Part shown: in pieces, positions 53,725-63,137 of the stretch | Layout of the letters: each line of letters starts with the position of its first letter | Position numbering within the stretch: position 1 is the first letter of the stretch | Origin: Acidithiobacillus sp. YTS05 | GTDB taxonomy: Bacteria; Pseudomonadota; Gammaproteobacteria; Acidithiobacillales; Acidithiobacillaceae | Direction of reading: 5' to 3' | Assembly (NCBI RefSeq): GCF_024396695.1 | Contig: NZ_CP094359.1 | Coordinates: 2,677,153 to 2,741,152, forward strand | Length of the DNA: 64,000 nucleotides | Notes under the pieces: generated by a model | Seen by the model: only the letters and a program-made list of their open reading frames with translations | The model's database searches: none | What the model was told of the DNA's origin: nothing | Translations under genes and position numbers: made by a program

Positions 53725-53834
53725 ATATATTGTCATGGCTTCGGTTTTTCCCCACAGCTCGGCACTCCGGGGACACAAGTCGCCAAGCCATGAAACTGCT
53801 TTCTTCCCGCAGATTCATCCTCTACACTGAATCC

Positions 53835-54479
53835 ATGCAGAAAAAACGGCTGATTCTGGGTGGCACCTTCGATCCCATTCATTACGGGCATCTGCGAGCG
53901 CTGGAAGAGGTACGCGAGGCGCTGGGCATGGCGGAGGCGACACTGGTTCCTGCCGGGCATCCGCCGCACCGGCAGAGCCCCTGGGCGCCCGCGGAGCACC
54001 GTTTGGCAATGACCCGCATTGCCGCGCAGCAGGCTCCAGGCTTGGGGGTGCTGGCTTACGAGGTCGAAAAAAGCAGTCGTTCCTACACCGTCGATACCCT
54101 GCGCCACCTCCGCGCCGACGATTCCGATGGCTTTCTGGCAATGGTGATCGGAATGGATGCCTTTCTGCGCTTCGATACCTGGAAAGACTGGCAGGAAATC
54201 CTTGATCTGGCCCATCTGGTGGTCATCGGCCGGCCCGGCTGGCCGATGGCGGAACTGCCCGAGGCCCTGCGCCAGGTGCTCTATGAGCGGCGGGTAGAGG
54301 ATCTGGCCGCACTGCACGGGCATTCTCGCGGCAAGATCGCCTTTCACACGGTCACCGCCCTGGAAATCTCCGCAACCCAGATCCGCAGCCTTCTTGCCGC
54401 CGGGCGCAGTGCGCGCTTTCTGTTACCCGACGCGGTCTTGGATTATATTGCCCGGCAACGGCTTTACCACGAAACGTAA
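53835..54479 (+). CDS. nadD: Nicotinate-nucleotide adenylyltransferase
   Basis: A 214-residue enzyme of NAD synthesis (nicotinate mononucleotide + ATP to deamido-NAD). The nucleotidyltransferase motif is [18 protein letters not shown], with VPAGHPPHR and the C-terminal [13 protein letters not shown]. The start at 53835 is set by the motif at residue 9. It leads the block nadD-rsfS-rlmH. Confidence 0.95.
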   Translation: MQKKRLILGGTFDPIHYGHLRALEEVREALGMAEATLVPAGHPPHRQSPWAPAEHRLAMTRIAAQQAPGLGVLAYEVEKSSRSYTVDTLRHLRADDSDGFLAMVIGMDAFLRFDTWKDWQEILDLAHLVVIGRPGWPMAELPEALRQVLYERRVEDLAALHGHSRGKIAFHTVTALEISATQIRSLLAAGRSARFLLPDAVLDYIARQRLYHET

Positions 54480-54497
54480 CCTGGAGGAACACCCACC

Positions 54498-54857
54498 TTG
54501 CCCATCACGCCCGAAATGCTACGCGATCTGAGTATCGCCGCCCTCGATGAACACAAGGCCATCGACATCCAAAGCATCGACGTTCGTCAACAAACCGACA
54601 TTACCGATTACCTGATCGTTGCCTCTGGCAATTCCGACCGCCAGCTACGCGCCCTTGCCGACGCCGTGATCGACAAGGTGCGTGGCGAGGGGGTGCGGCC
54701 TCTCGGCAAGGAAGGGGCGTCCGGCAGCGACTGGATGCTGGTGGATCTGGGCGATGTGGTAGTCCACCTGATGCGACCGGAAACCCGCGATTTCTATCAG
54801 ATCGAGCGGCTCTGGGGCGAGCTGCCCAAGGTGCGTAGCCAGGGTAACGAGGGCTAG
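54498..54857 (+). CDS. rsfS: Ribosomal silencing factor RsfS
   Basis: A 119-residue protein that binds L14 and blocks subunit joining in starvation. DVRQQTDITDYLIVASGNSD, GSDWMLVDLGDVVVHLM and DFYQIERLWGE are family marks. The start is TTG 54498 with GGAGG 10 bases upstream; ATG 54516 is possible. Confidence 0.93.
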   Translation: MPITPEMLRDLSIAALDEHKAIDIQSIDVRQQTDITDYLIVASGNSDRQLRALADAVIDKVRGEGVRPLGKEGASGSDWMLVDLGDVVVHLMRPETRDFYQIERLWGELPKVRSQGNEG

Positions 54858-54858
54858 C

Positions 54859-55341
54859 ATGCGCCTGTTGGTCCTCGCGCTGGGGACCCGCATGCCAAAC
54901 TGGGTGGAAGCAGCGGTGGAGGAATACCGCCGCAGGATCCCTGCCCCGGTGCAACTGGAATGGCGCAGCCTGCCCCTGGCCCAGCGGGGGCGGCAGAACG
55001 ATCCGGCACGTTGGCGTCGGGAGGAAGGCGAACGTCTTCTCGCCAGCACCCGCAAAGACAGCGAGATCGTGGCCCTGGAGGTGACCGGGCGGAGCTTGCG
55101 CAGTGAAGAGCTGGCGCAGAAAATGGATACTTGGATCAACGATCATCAGGACGTCACCCTGTGGATTGGGGGCCCGGATGGTATCGACCCGGCGTTGCGG
55201 CCGCACTGGCGCTGGTCCCTTTCCGCATTGACTCTGGCGCACCCCGTAGTGCGCGTGGTCCTTGCCGAGCAACTGTATCGTGCCTGGAGTATCCGTGTGG
55301 GCCTGCCCTATCATCGTGGCGGAGAGGAGAATGGATGGTGA
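54859..55341 (+). CDS. rlmH: 23S rRNA pseudouridine-1915 N3-methyltransferase RlmH
   Basis: A 160-residue SPOUT methyltransferase. LALGTRMPNWVEAAVEEYRR, VALEVTGRSLRSEELAQKM, VTLWIGGPDGIDPAL and the C-terminal RVVLAEQLYRAWSI, then PYHRGG, are the family pattern. The start is two bases after rsfS. It overlaps the next gene by seven bases. Confidence 0.96.
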   Translation: MRLLVLALGTRMPNWVEAAVEEYRRRIPAPVQLEWRSLPLAQRGRQNDPARWRREEGERLLASTRKDSEIVALEVTGRSLRSEELAQKMDTWINDHQDVTLWIGGPDGIDPALRPHWRWSLSALTLAHPVVRVVLAEQLYRAWSIRVGLPYHRGGEENGW

Positions 55342-55769
55342 AGTGTTATCAACGAGTCTTGCCCCGACTGGGGGTGGTCGCAGCCCTGGCTTTGGGATTG
55401 AGTGCCTGCGCGCAGATGGTCGTACCCACACCGCAAGAGAGCAGTAGCAATGCCATTGCCGTACAAGCGGCGCGCATCCATATCTTTTCGCTGTCCCCGC
55501 AGGTGCAGGCGCGGCAACTGGAGCCCGCGCGCCAAGCCCTCGCCGCAGCACAGGCCGCGCAGCAGCGGGGGGACTATCTTTACGCCGATCGCGAAACCGA
55601 ATTGGCCCGCCTTCGCCTCGATAACATTCAGCAGCGTCTCGATCAGAGCCCGGCGACGGACAGCAACCAGGAGATCAAAGGACAGATTCGCGAGCTGCAA
55701 GGGAGAATCGCCAGTCTGCAGGAAAAAATTGCCGCTACCCGTCAGCAGCTTCAGGAGACGAACCCATGA
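55335..55769 (+). CDS. DUF4398-type lipoprotein
   Basis: A 144-residue lipoprotein (lipobox LGLSAC, lipid Cys at about residue 25). The helical body (LEPARQALAAAQAAQQRGDY, then ADRETELARLRLDNIQQRL) has the two-helix DUF4398 layout, and a coiled coil closes it (IRELQGRIASLQEKIAATRQ). DUF4398 proteins are often paired with an OmpA-family gene, as here. The two genes share ATGA. Confidence 0.82.
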   Translation: MVKCYQRVLPRLGVVAALALGLSACAQMVVPTPQESSSNAIAVQAARIHIFSLSPQVQARQLEPARQALAAAQAAQQRGDYLYADRETELARLRLDNIQQRLDQSPATDSNQEIKGQIRELQGRIASLQEKIAATRQQLQETNP

Positions 55770-56659
55770 TTCGCCGTAGCCTGCTCGCCAGCACCTTACT
55801 TCTACTGCCTGCCCTCGCCTGGGCCGATGCTACTACCACAGCCGCCCTGCAACGGGCCTATGGACAGTTCCAAAACCTGCAGAAATCCACACATCTCACC
55901 CCGCAGCAATCCGCCAGTCTGCAGCGAGATCTGCAGCAGATGACCGCCGATCAGGTCAATCCGCCTCTCTTTGCCGTCGACCGGGCCATCTTTGAGGCCC
56001 GCCTGCAGGGACTGCGGGAAGCCCAGGCGGCCGCAAACGGTGGCCAGGAGAAGGAGCGTCTGAGCCGGGAACTGGCCAGCCTCAATCAGAAATATCAGGC
56101 CTTGCAGGCAGAATACGCGCAGCTGCGCCAGCAGTTGGCGACGCAGACCATGCAGGGTGCCCGCAGCGCCCGCCTGAAGCAGGAAATCCAGCAGCAAAAG
56201 GAAATACTGCAGCAGGAAGAACAGAGTCTGGCGACGATGCAACCGAGTTCTGCGCCGAGTACGAGTAGCTCGACGAGCGTCAGCCCCACGGTTGCGGCGC
56301 CTGCCGCCGCTCCGGCCCCGTTGCAGGCCCTGGCCGCCTACGGTGACCTGCGGCAGGGAAAATATGGCACGGAGCTGAACATGCCGGTATCCGCTCTGTT
56401 CAGTTCAGACCAGGGACTATCCGCCAACGGCAAGCAGCGTCTGCGTGCTGTTGCTGGGACGCTGAAAGGAATCTCGGCAGCACAGATCCTGGTGCGGGTC
56501 TCCGGGCAACCGGGAGGCCTCAATCTGGCCACCCAACGCGCCGAGGCCATTCTACAAGGTCTGCGCCAGGCCGGGATTCCCGATTCCCGACTGGCCCTGG
56601 CCTCAGGTGCCGGAGTGGCCAGCGGCATGGCCCAGATCCTCTTGCCGAGCGGCTCCTGA
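55766..56659 (+). CDS. Exported coiled-coil protein with OmpA-like domain
   Basis: A 297-residue protein with a signal peptide (LLASTLLLLPALAWADA), a long coiled coil (about residues 85-165, rich in Gln/Leu) and a Ser/Thr/Pro linker. The C-terminal OmpA-like domain (NMPVSALFSSDQGLSANGKQ, ILVRVSGQPGGLNLATQRAE) binds peptidoglycan. It is translationally coupled to the lipoprotein, suggesting an envelope-tethering pair. Confidence 0.82.
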   Translation: MIRRSLLASTLLLLPALAWADATTTAALQRAYGQFQNLQKSTHLTPQQSASLQRDLQQMTADQVNPPLFAVDRAIFEARLQGLREAQAAANGGQEKERLSRELASLNQKYQALQAEYAQLRQQLATQTMQGARSARLKQEIQQQKEILQQEEQSLATMQPSSAPSTSSSTSVSPTVAAPAAAPAPLQALAAYGDLRQGKYGTELNMPVSALFSSDQGLSANGKQRLRAVAGTLKGISAAQILVRVSGQPGGLNLATQRAEAILQGLRQAGIPDSRLALASGAGVASGMAQILLPSGS

Positions 56660-56663
56660 GCGC

Positions 56664-57254
56664 ATGCCGCAATTGATCCTCGCGTCGGCTTCGCCGCGCC
56701 GACGCGAACTGCTCGCGCAGTTGGGCTACACGCCGGAACTCCGGCCGACAAGCATCGACGAGTCCCGGCGTAACGGCGAGCCGCCGGCGCAGCTCGTTCG
56801 ACGTCTGGCGCGGGAAAAGGCCCGCGCTGCCGTACGCAGCGATGAAAATGCCCTGGTACTCGGGGCTGACACCCTGGTCTGCCTGGGGGACCGGGTATTC
56901 GGCAAGCCCGCGGATGCTGCCGAGGCCCAACAAAACTATGCGCTCCTCGGCGGGCGCTGGCATCAGGTGCTTACCGCCGTAGCTATCACCGACGGCCAGC
57001 GCGTATGGCAGACCCTGTCACGCAATGCCGTCTTCCTGCGGCCGATCTCGCCGGCCGAGGCACACGCCTACTGGGTCAGTGGCGAGCCCCAAGACAAAGC
57101 CGGCGGCTACGCCATCCAGGGCCTGGGAGCGGTCTTCGTGCGCAGTCTGCGCGGTTCCTATTCGGGAGTGATGGGCCTCCCACTGGCGGAAACGGCGGCG
57201 CTGCTCAGCCAGCTCGGCCTCCCCCCACCCCACTTGCAGGCACGGCATGAGTGA
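56664..57254 (+). CDS. maf: Maf-family nucleotide pyrophosphatase
   Basis: A 196-residue house-cleaning pyrophosphatase for dTTP/UTP-type nucleotides. LILASASPRRRELLAQLG, VLGADTLVCLGDRVFGKP, KAGGYAIQGLGAVFV and GSYSGVMGLPL are the family motifs. The start at 56664 is fixed by alignment. It overlaps the rng start by eight bases. Confidence 0.95.
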   Translation: MPQLILASASPRRRELLAQLGYTPELRPTSIDESRRNGEPPAQLVRRLAREKARAAVRSDENALVLGADTLVCLGDRVFGKPADAAEAQQNYALLGGRWHQVLTAVAITDGQRVWQTLSRNAVFLRPISPAEAHAYWVSGEPQDKAGGYAIQGLGAVFVRSLRGSYSGVMGLPLAETAALLSQLGLPPPHLQARHE

Positions 57255-58752
57255 AGAATTACTGATCAACGTCACCCCACAGGAAATTCGTGTTGCCCTG
57301 GTCGACAACGGCGTGCTGCAGGAACTGCAGGTAGAACGCAGCGGCCATCGCGGTCTGGTGGGGAACATCTACAAGGGCATCGTGCGGCGGGTGCTGCCCG
57401 GCATGCAGGCGGCGTTCATCGATGTCGGCCTGGAACGCACCGCCTTTTTACACGCTGCCGATATCCAGGGAGCAGAAAGCGAGGAGGAACTGCAACAGGA
57501 AGGGGAGACGGATATCGAAACGCGAAACATCCATGCCCATGATTTGCGCAGCGTTTCGACCCTCCTGCATGAGGGGCAGGAAATCCTCGTGCAGGTAATC
57601 AAGGATCCCCTCGGCAGCAAGGGTGCGCGTCTATCGACCCGCATAACCCTGCCTGGGCGCTATCTGGTGTACATGCCCTACTCACCGCGCATTGGTGTCT
57701 CGAGCCGCATCGAGTCACCGGAGGAGCGGAGTCGTCTGAAGGAGTTGCTGAAGTCCCTGCTGCCGGAAGAGGAGGCCGGAGGTTTTATCATCCGCACCCT
57801 CGCCGAGGGCGTGGGTGCCGAAGATTTTGAGAGCGATCTCAAATTCTTGCAGCGACTCTGGCAAAACGTCCGCGAGGATCTCGGTCAGAGTCGGGCACCG
57901 CAGCTCATCCACGCCGACCTCAACCTCGCCCTGCGCGTCATGCGCGACGTCATGTCCGACAACATCCAGCGGGTACGCATCGATAGCCGCGAGGCCTATG
58001 AAGCGGCGCGACAATTTTGCCGGGAAGTCATCCCCGAGGTTACCGATCGTATCGAGCATTACGCTGGCGAGCGGCCCATCTTTGACCTCTATAATGTCGA
58101 GGATGAGATCGAACACGCCCTGGAAAGTCGCGTGACCCTGAAGTCCGGTGCCTATCTGATCATCGATCAGACCGAGGCACTGACCACCGTCGACGTAAAT
58201 ACCGGCGCTTTTGTCGGTCGGCGCAATCAGGAAGAAACCATTCTCAAGACCAACCTGGAGGCCGCGGCCGCCATTGCCCGCCAACTGCGGCTGCGCAATA
58301 TCGGTGGTATGGTGATCATCGATTTCATCGATATGGACAATGAGGAGCACAAGCGCCGCGTCCATCGCACCCTGGAAAAGGCCCTGCAGGCTGACCGCAC
58401 GCGCTGCACCATTACCCAGATTTCTGCCTTGGGACTGGTGGAGATGACGCGCAAACGGACCCGCGAGAGCCTGCGGCAGATCCTCTGTGAGCCCTGTCCC
58501 TACTGCCAGGGACGTGGTTTCCTCAAGACTGCCGAAACGCTCTGCTACGAAATTCTGCGCGAGATCGTACGCGAGACCCGTGCCTATCCCGCCGAGCGCT
58601 TCATCGTCCTGGCCTCACCGCAGGTGGTCGATAAACTGCTAGACGAAGAGAGCACCAGCCTCGCCGCCCTGGAGGAGTTCATCGGCCGGCCGATCAAGGT
58701 CCAGGCCGAGAGCACCTACACCCAGGAACAGTACGACATCGTTTTTCTCTAG
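57247..58752 (+). CDS. rng: Ribonuclease G
   Basis: A 501-residue endoribonuclease of the RNase E/G family that matures 16S rRNA. It has an N-terminal S1-like domain (HRGLVGNIYKGIVRRVLPGM, AFIDVGLERTAFLHAADI) and a DNase I-like domain with the catalytic Asp residues (DQTEALTTVDVNTGAF, IIDFIDM). CEPCPYCQGRG is the Zn-link region. No RNase E-type C-terminal extension. Its 3' end overlaps that of the ComEA-like gene. Confidence 0.96.
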   Translation: MSEELLINVTPQEIRVALVDNGVLQELQVERSGHRGLVGNIYKGIVRRVLPGMQAAFIDVGLERTAFLHAADIQGAESEEELQQEGETDIETRNIHAHDLRSVSTLLHEGQEILVQVIKDPLGSKGARLSTRITLPGRYLVYMPYSPRIGVSSRIESPEERSRLKELLKSLLPEEEAGGFIIRTLAEGVGAEDFESDLKFLQRLWQNVREDLGQSRAPQLIHADLNLALRVMRDVMSDNIQRVRIDSREAYEAARQFCREVIPEVTDRIEHYAGERPIFDLYNVEDEIEHALESRVTLKSGAYLIIDQTEALTTVDVNTGAFVGRRNQEETILKTNLEAAAAIARQLRLRNIGGMVIIDFIDMDNEEHKRRVHRTLEKALQADRTRCTITQISALGLVEMTRKRTRESLRQILCEPCPYCQGRGFLKTAETLCYEILREIVRETRAYPAERFIVLASPQVVDKLLDEESTSLAALEEFIGRPIKVQAESTYTQEQYDIVFL

Positions 58753-59021
58753 TTGCCGACTTGCAAACGGTAACGCAACCGTAGCGCCAGCTTTTCGCCC
58801 AGCACTGCCGCAACGCCCATGGGACTGACGAAAGGGCCATGCTCCGCGCGGTATTGGAGCAGGGCCTCGGCGCGCTTCTTGCCCACGCCCTTGAGGCAGC
58901 GGAAGCCATCGAAATCCGCCGTGTTGATGTTGATCTGCTCTGGGCAGTCCAGTTTTTCCCGCGCCTCGGCAGAACCGAGGAAGCACAGGCTCAAGAGCAG
59001 AAAGACGAAGGGCGAGCGCAT
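58749..59021 (-). CDS. ComEA-like helix-hairpin-helix protein
   Basis: A 90-residue exported DNA-binding protein. Signal peptide (FVFLLLSLCFLGSAEA), then ININTADFDGFRCLKGVGKK and AEALLQYRAEHGPF, the two hairpins of the ComEA fold. Two Cys (DCPEQ, FRCLKG) may form a disulfide. It may take up DNA or serve the envelope. The start is set at MRSPFVF. Confidence 0.85.
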   Translation of the reverse strand: MRSPFVFLLLSLCFLGSAEAREKLDCPEQININTADFDGFRCLKGVGKKRAEALLQYRAEHGPFVSPMGVAAVLGEKLALRLRYRLQVGN

Positions 59022-59028
59022 GCCGAAC

Positions 59029-59418
59029 TCAGAGAGCGGCGCGGATCTTGGCCCCCATGGCGGTACGCTCTTCCGCGCTGCTCTCGCGCGCGAGGGCAAA
59101 GTTGAGATCGCTGATGGCGGTCATCGGGATCAGGTGCACATGCGTATGCGGCACCTCCAGACCAGCCACCATCACCCCCACGCGCAGACAGCCGGTAGCC
59201 TGTTCCAGGGCCGGCACAATCCGCTTGGCAAACGGCAAAAGACCGGCCAGGGTGGCGTCGTCCAGAGTGAAGATATAGTCGTGCTCGATCTTGGGAATCA
59301 CCAAGGTATGGCCGGGACGGATCGGACGAATATCGAGAAAGGCCAGGTACTGATCGTCTTCGAAGATTTTTTCGGCGGGAATCTCGCCACGGATGATCTT
59401 GGTAAACAAGGTGGTCAT
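59029..59418 (-). CDS. HIT-family nucleotide hydrolase
   Basis: A 129-residue protein of the histidine-triad (HinT-like) family. The triad is PHTHVHLIP. LFTKIIRGEIPAEKIFEDDQ and FLDIRPIRPGHTLVIPK are also typical. It hydrolyses nucleoside phosphoramidates. It lies 9 bp after hemL. Confidence 0.93.
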   Translation of the reverse strand: MTTLFTKIIRGEIPAEKIFEDDQYLAFLDIRPIRPGHTLVIPKIEHDYIFTLDDATLAGLLPFAKRIVPALEQATGCLRVGVMVAGLEVPHTHVHLIPMTAISDLNFALARESSAEERTAMGAKIRAAL

Positions 59419-59427
59419 GGAGGGCTC

Positions 59428-60705
59428 CTATAGTTGCTGCAGCGCCTTGCGTGCGGCGCTGATGGTGGTGTCGATAATGGCGTCGTCATGCGCGGCGGAG
59501 AGAAAACCCGCCTCGTAGGCGCTGGGGGCAAGATAGACGCCTTCCGCCAGGAGGAAGTGGAAGAAACGCCCATAGCGCTCCTTGTCAGCACCCATGACAT
59601 CTTGGAAAGATTGCACTGGCCCTTCCCTAAAGAACAGTCCCAGCATACCCGGTACCTGGGTAATGAAAAGAGGGACTTCCGCCTCCGCTGCCACGCGTGC
59701 CAAGCCACTGCAGAACTTTTCCGTCTGCTGCGCCAGACGCTGGTGGAAACCTGGCTCCTGCAGCAGTTGCAGGGTACGCAAGCCGGCCGCCATCGCCAGC
59801 GGATTGCCAGCCAAGGTCCCGGCCTGATAGACCGGCCCATTGGGCGCCAAGGTCTCCATGATCTTGCGACTGCCACCCACGGCGCCTACTGGCAAGCCGC
59901 CGCCGATGATCTTGCCAAGGGTGGTGATGTCCGGCCGAATGCCGTAGAGCTCCTGCGCGCCACCGGGGGCGACGCGGAAGCCCGTCATTACCTCATCCAG
60001 AATCAACAGGCTACCATGGGTATCGCAGAGGCTGCGCAGACCCTCCAGGAAACCTGGCAGCGGCGGCACACAGCCCATGTTGCCAGCAATCGGCTCGACG
60101 ATGATCGTGGCAATCTGGTCCCCCTGCTCGCGCATCACCGCCGCGACGGCATCGAGGTCGTTGTAGGGCAGGACCAGCGTCGCGCGGGTCAACTCTACCG
60201 GCACGCCGGCGCTGGAGGGTTGCCCCAGGGTAAGGGCCCCGGATCCCGCCTTCACCAACAGACTGTCGCTGTGCCCGTGGTAATTGCCCTCGAACTTGAT
60301 GATCCGTTCCCGTCCGGTATACCCGCGTGCCAGACGAATGGCCGTCATCACCGCCTCGGTGCCGCTGCAGGTCATGCGCAGCATCTCGATATTGGGCATC
60401 AGGGTGCAGACGGTTTCCGCCAGTTCCAGCTCGATCGCCGTCGGTGCCCCGAAACTCAGGCCTTTCTGCATCTCTGCGGCCACTGCAGCCAGGATTTCCG
60501 GGTGCGCGTGACCATGGATCATCGGTCCCCACGAACCGACGTAGTCGATGTAGCGCCGCCCCTCCACGTCCCAAAGGTAGGCGCCTTCGGCGCGCTCGAT
60601 GAACAGGGGATCGCCACCCACGCCACGAAAGGCGCGCACGGGCGAATTGACTCCGCCGGGGATGCGGCGTTGCGAAGCGGAAAAAAGCTCGGCGTTACTG
60701 GTCAT
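59428..60705 (-). CDS. hemL: Glutamate-1-semialdehyde 2,1-aminomutase
   Basis: A 425-residue PLP enzyme that forms 5-aminolevulinate for haem by the C5 route. [53 protein letters not shown] and [15 protein letters not shown] (PLP Lys) are present. The start at 60705 fits the family. Its start overlaps the end of thiE by 11 bases. Confidence 0.97.
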   Translation of the reverse strand: MTSNAELFSASQRRIPGGVNSPVRAFRGVGGDPLFIERAEGAYLWDVEGRRYIDYVGSWGPMIHGHAHPEILAAVAAEMQKGLSFGAPTAIELELAETVCTLMPNIEMLRMTCSGTEAVMTAIRLARGYTGRERIIKFEGNYHGHSDSLLVKAGSGALTLGQPSSAGVPVELTRATLVLPYNDLDAVAAVMREQGDQIATIIVEPIAGNMGCVPPLPGFLEGLRSLCDTHGSLLILDEVMTGFRVAPGGAQELYGIRPDITTLGKIIGGGLPVGAVGGSRKIMETLAPNGPVYQAGTLAGNPLAMAAGLRTLQLLQEPGFHQRLAQQTEKFCSGLARVAAEAEVPLFITQVPGMLGLFFREGPVQSFQDVMGADKERYGRFFHFLLAEGVYLAPSAYEAGFLSAAHDDAIIDTTISAARKALQQL

Positions 60706-61348
60706 GATGTCTCCTCGCTTTGCCTGAGAAAAGGCCTTGCAGACGCTGGGTAGCGGCCGCAACATCGCCTGCCCCAAAGAGGGCAGAGATGACGGCGGCG
60801 GCATCGGCACCGGCTGCCGCAACCTCCGCCATAGTATCCTGCGTGATGCCGCCAATGGCTACCAGGGGCAGGCCCAGGGGCCGCGCGGCACGAAATAGAG
60901 AAAGATCGGCGCGGCGCGCCTTGGGCTTGGTCGGAGAGGGATACACCGAGCCAAAGGCGAGATAGTCGGCGCCGGCGGCAACGAGCCTGCGAGCACGCTC
61001 CAGATCGTTGTAACAGGACACGCCAATCAGGACCTCCGGCCCCAGCAAGGTACGCAAGTCGTTTATCCCTGGGTCCTCCTCCCCCACATGGATCGCGCTC
61101 GCGCCAATCTTTCGCGTGAGCTCGGGATCGTCATTGATGACCAGCAATGCGTCGTAGGAGCGACAAAGCGCCAGCAGGGCGGCAGCCTCCTGTACCCGCC
61201 GCCCATCCTCCTGCGTCTTGTCCCGATACTGCAGCAGGCGTAGTCCCGCACGCAGGGCGATCTCCGTCGTTTCCAGTAGCGCTTCGCCCTGCAGACGGCC
61301 ATCGGTAATGCCGTAGAGGCCGCATATCCGCTCCCGTTGCCGCTTCAT
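60695..61348 (-). CDS. thiE: Thiamine-phosphate synthase
   Basis: A 217-residue TIM-barrel enzyme joining HMP-PP and thiazole phosphate. [62 protein letters not shown] and [13 protein letters not shown] are family segments; PLVAIGGIT holds the phosphate loop. The start at 61348 overlaps the thiD stop. Confidence 0.95.
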   Translation of the reverse strand: MKRQRERICGLYGITDGRLQGEALLETTEIALRAGLRLLQYRDKTQEDGRRVQEAAALLALCRSYDALLVINDDPELTRKIGASAIHVGEEDPGINDLRTLLGPEVLIGVSCYNDLERARRLVAAGADYLAFGSVYPSPTKPKARRADLSLFRAARPLGLPLVAIGGITQDTMAEVAAAGADAAAVISALFGAGDVAAATQRLQGLFSGKARRHHDQ

Positions 61349-62130
61349 GGTCGCGCCGCCCAGCGGTCGAGGAAGAATTGGCCGTGTCCTGCCCGATAGG
61401 CCTTTGCGACCGCCGCATGGGTAAAGGCGAGGCTGCTGGCCACGGCGTCGGGTACCGACTGCCCGTAGGCCAGGCCCGCAGCGATTGCGGTAGAGAGGGT
61501 GCAACCCGTGCCATGATAGCTACCTGGCAGTCGCGGCTGGGGGTAGCGGCCGGCGAGCGTGCCGCGCTGATACAGGCGATTGTCGAGCTGCGCGGCGGCA
61601 CCGTGACCATCGCTGATCAGAAGCCAGTCGCCCGGCCATGCGCACGCGGCCCCGTCCGCCGTGTCCGCTCCGGTCAACTGCAATGCCTCGGGAAGGTTGG
61701 GGGTGGCAATCCGCGCCAAGGGCAGGAGTTCTTCGCGCAGGAAATCCCGCAAGGCAGCGTCGGCCAGCTCCTGGCCGCCACCGGCACGCCAGATCGGATC
61801 GATCACCAGGGGCAGATCACACCGAACGAGAAGAAAATCGCGCAGCATTTTCGCCATAGGTAATGAGCCAATGAGGCCGATCTTGACCACGGCAACAGAA
61901 AAGTCTGCCAGCAGGGTCTCCAGTTGGGCACGCGTGTCGGCAGCATCCAGGGTCTGCACCCGCAGCACGCCGTGCGAGTCCTGTACCGTCCAGGCTGTCA
62001 GGGCGGTACAGACGTGCACGCCCAGGGCCGCCCCCGTCAGCAGGTCTGCCTGCAAGCCTGCTCCCGAGCTCGGGTCAGCGCCAGCAATACTGAGGACAAC
62101 GGGGCGAGAGGGAGGGGCTGGACAGGACAT
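61345..62130 (-). CDS. thiD: Hydroxymethylpyrimidine (phosphate) kinase
   Basis: A 261-residue ribokinase-fold enzyme that makes HMP-PP for thiamine. LSIAGADPSSGAGLQADLLT, VKIGLIGS, VIDPIWRAGGG and the anion-hole GSYHGTGCTLSTAIAAGLA are present. It is first in the run thiD-thiE-hemL-HIT. Confidence 0.95.
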   Translation of the reverse strand: MSCPAPPSRPVVLSIAGADPSSGAGLQADLLTGAALGVHVCTALTAWTVQDSHGVLRVQTLDAADTRAQLETLLADFSVAVVKIGLIGSLPMAKMLRDFLLVRCDLPLVIDPIWRAGGGQELADAALRDFLREELLPLARIATPNLPEALQLTGADTADGAACAWPGDWLLISDGHGAAAQLDNRLYQRGTLAGRYPQPRLPGSYHGTGCTLSTAIAAGLAYGQSVPDAVASSLAFTHAAVAKAYRAGHGQFFLDRWAARP

Positions 62131-62192
62131 GGGCCTCGGCAGGATATTTGCTAGCCATCGTTGGTGAAAAGCAAAAAAGGGAGGGTTTCACG

Positions 62193-62924
62193 ATGCGGCA
62201 ATTGCCGGAACTGAGTATAGCAGAAAAATTGGTCCATACCGGCTTCATATTTTTGGTCGGTTTGGGACTACTGGTAGCGGAGGCCTACGTCTACGTTACG
62301 GTAGGTGGCAAGCAGGGACTGACCGTCCAGGCGGTGACCCAGCACTATTATGGCAACCGCAGCTCTTCGACCATACAGTCGGTTTTACCGCGGATGATGG
62401 GCTTTGCCGGGATGCCGGCCAGCGAACAGCCGAAGATGACTGAGGCCATCAATCACTGGATTGCCAATGGCGAGAGCCAGCAGGAGTACGTAAGCAGCGT
62501 CAAGCCTCTGATCGACGGCAACTGCCTGAAATGCCACAGTGTTGCGATGAGTAAGGTCCTGCACAACCCGCCGCTGGCGAGCTATGACGACGTGAAGAAA
62601 GTAGCGCAGGTCGATACCGGCATGAGCATCAATACCATGCTGCTCAACGGCATGATCCATCTCACTATGCTGGGAGTGATCTTCTGGATTGCCGGCTGGA
62701 TCTTCAGCAAGGCCCGTTTTCCGGCAGCACCGAAATACGTGCTGATCATCCTGCCCTTCATTGCCATGACCGTCGATTTCGCCGGCTGGTTTCTCACCCA
62801 TCAGAACCCCGCTTTCGTCTGGTTGGTATTGATAGGCGGTGCTCTCTCCTGCCCCATCGCGCTGCTGGAGATGTTCTTGAGCCTGATCCAGCTCTGGCTG
62901 CTCAAGCCCAGACTTGCGGCCTGA
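62193..62924 (+). CDS. Membrane protein with one c-type haem site
   Basis: A 243-residue protein. One N-terminal helix (LVHTGFIFLVGLGLLVAEAY) and three C-terminal helices (MIHLTMLGVIFWIAGWIF, YVLIILPFIAMTVDFAGWFL, FVWLVLIGGALSCPIALLEM) frame a periplasmic loop of about 115 residues. The loop holds CLKCH, a covalent haem c motif. I do not recognise the family; it looks like a quinone- or partner-linked membrane cytochrome. GGGAGGG lies before ATG. It stands alone before a terminator. Confidence 0.7.
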   Translation: MRQLPELSIAEKLVHTGFIFLVGLGLLVAEAYVYVTVGGKQGLTVQAVTQHYYGNRSSSTIQSVLPRMMGFAGMPASEQPKMTEAINHWIANGESQQEYVSSVKPLIDGNCLKCHSVAMSKVLHNPPLASYDDVKKVAQVDTGMSINTMLLNGMIHLTMLGVIFWIAGWIFSKARFPAAPKYVLIILPFIAMTVDFAGWFLTHQNPAFVWLVLIGGALSCPIALLEMFLSLIQLWLLKPRLAA

Positions 62925-62949
62925 CACACGACGTATCTTTCTTACCTCG

Positions 62950-62974
62950 CCCTCCTCTGGGAGGGCTTTTTCTT
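62950..62974 (+). terminator. Terminator after the haem-c membrane protein
   Basis: CCCTCC, loop TCTG, GGAGGG, then CTTTTTCTT. Confidence 0.85.
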
Positions 62975-62994
62975 GTGGATAACTTTGTGGATGA
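62974..62994 (+). other. Two tandem DnaA-box-like sites
   Basis: TGTGGATAA (62974-62982, exact reverse complement of TTATCCACA) and TGTGGATGA (62986-62994, one mismatch), same orientation, 12 bp apart. An AT-rich stretch follows (63050-63100). Confidence 0.45.
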
Positions 62995-63137
62995 AATCTG
63001 TATGGAGAGGCTGTCAACGATGGTTTTTTGACCGAGCGTCTTCATGTTACCAGTTTGTCATAAATATTTCTATTTATAACAATTAGATATAAAACATCTC
63101 GCAGAAATGTCTCAAAGAATGTTTCGCAAGCCAGCCA

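Noticed and set aside
59434..60753. Long forward open frame opposite hemL
   Set aside because: A shadow of hemL, which is unmistakable on the other strand.
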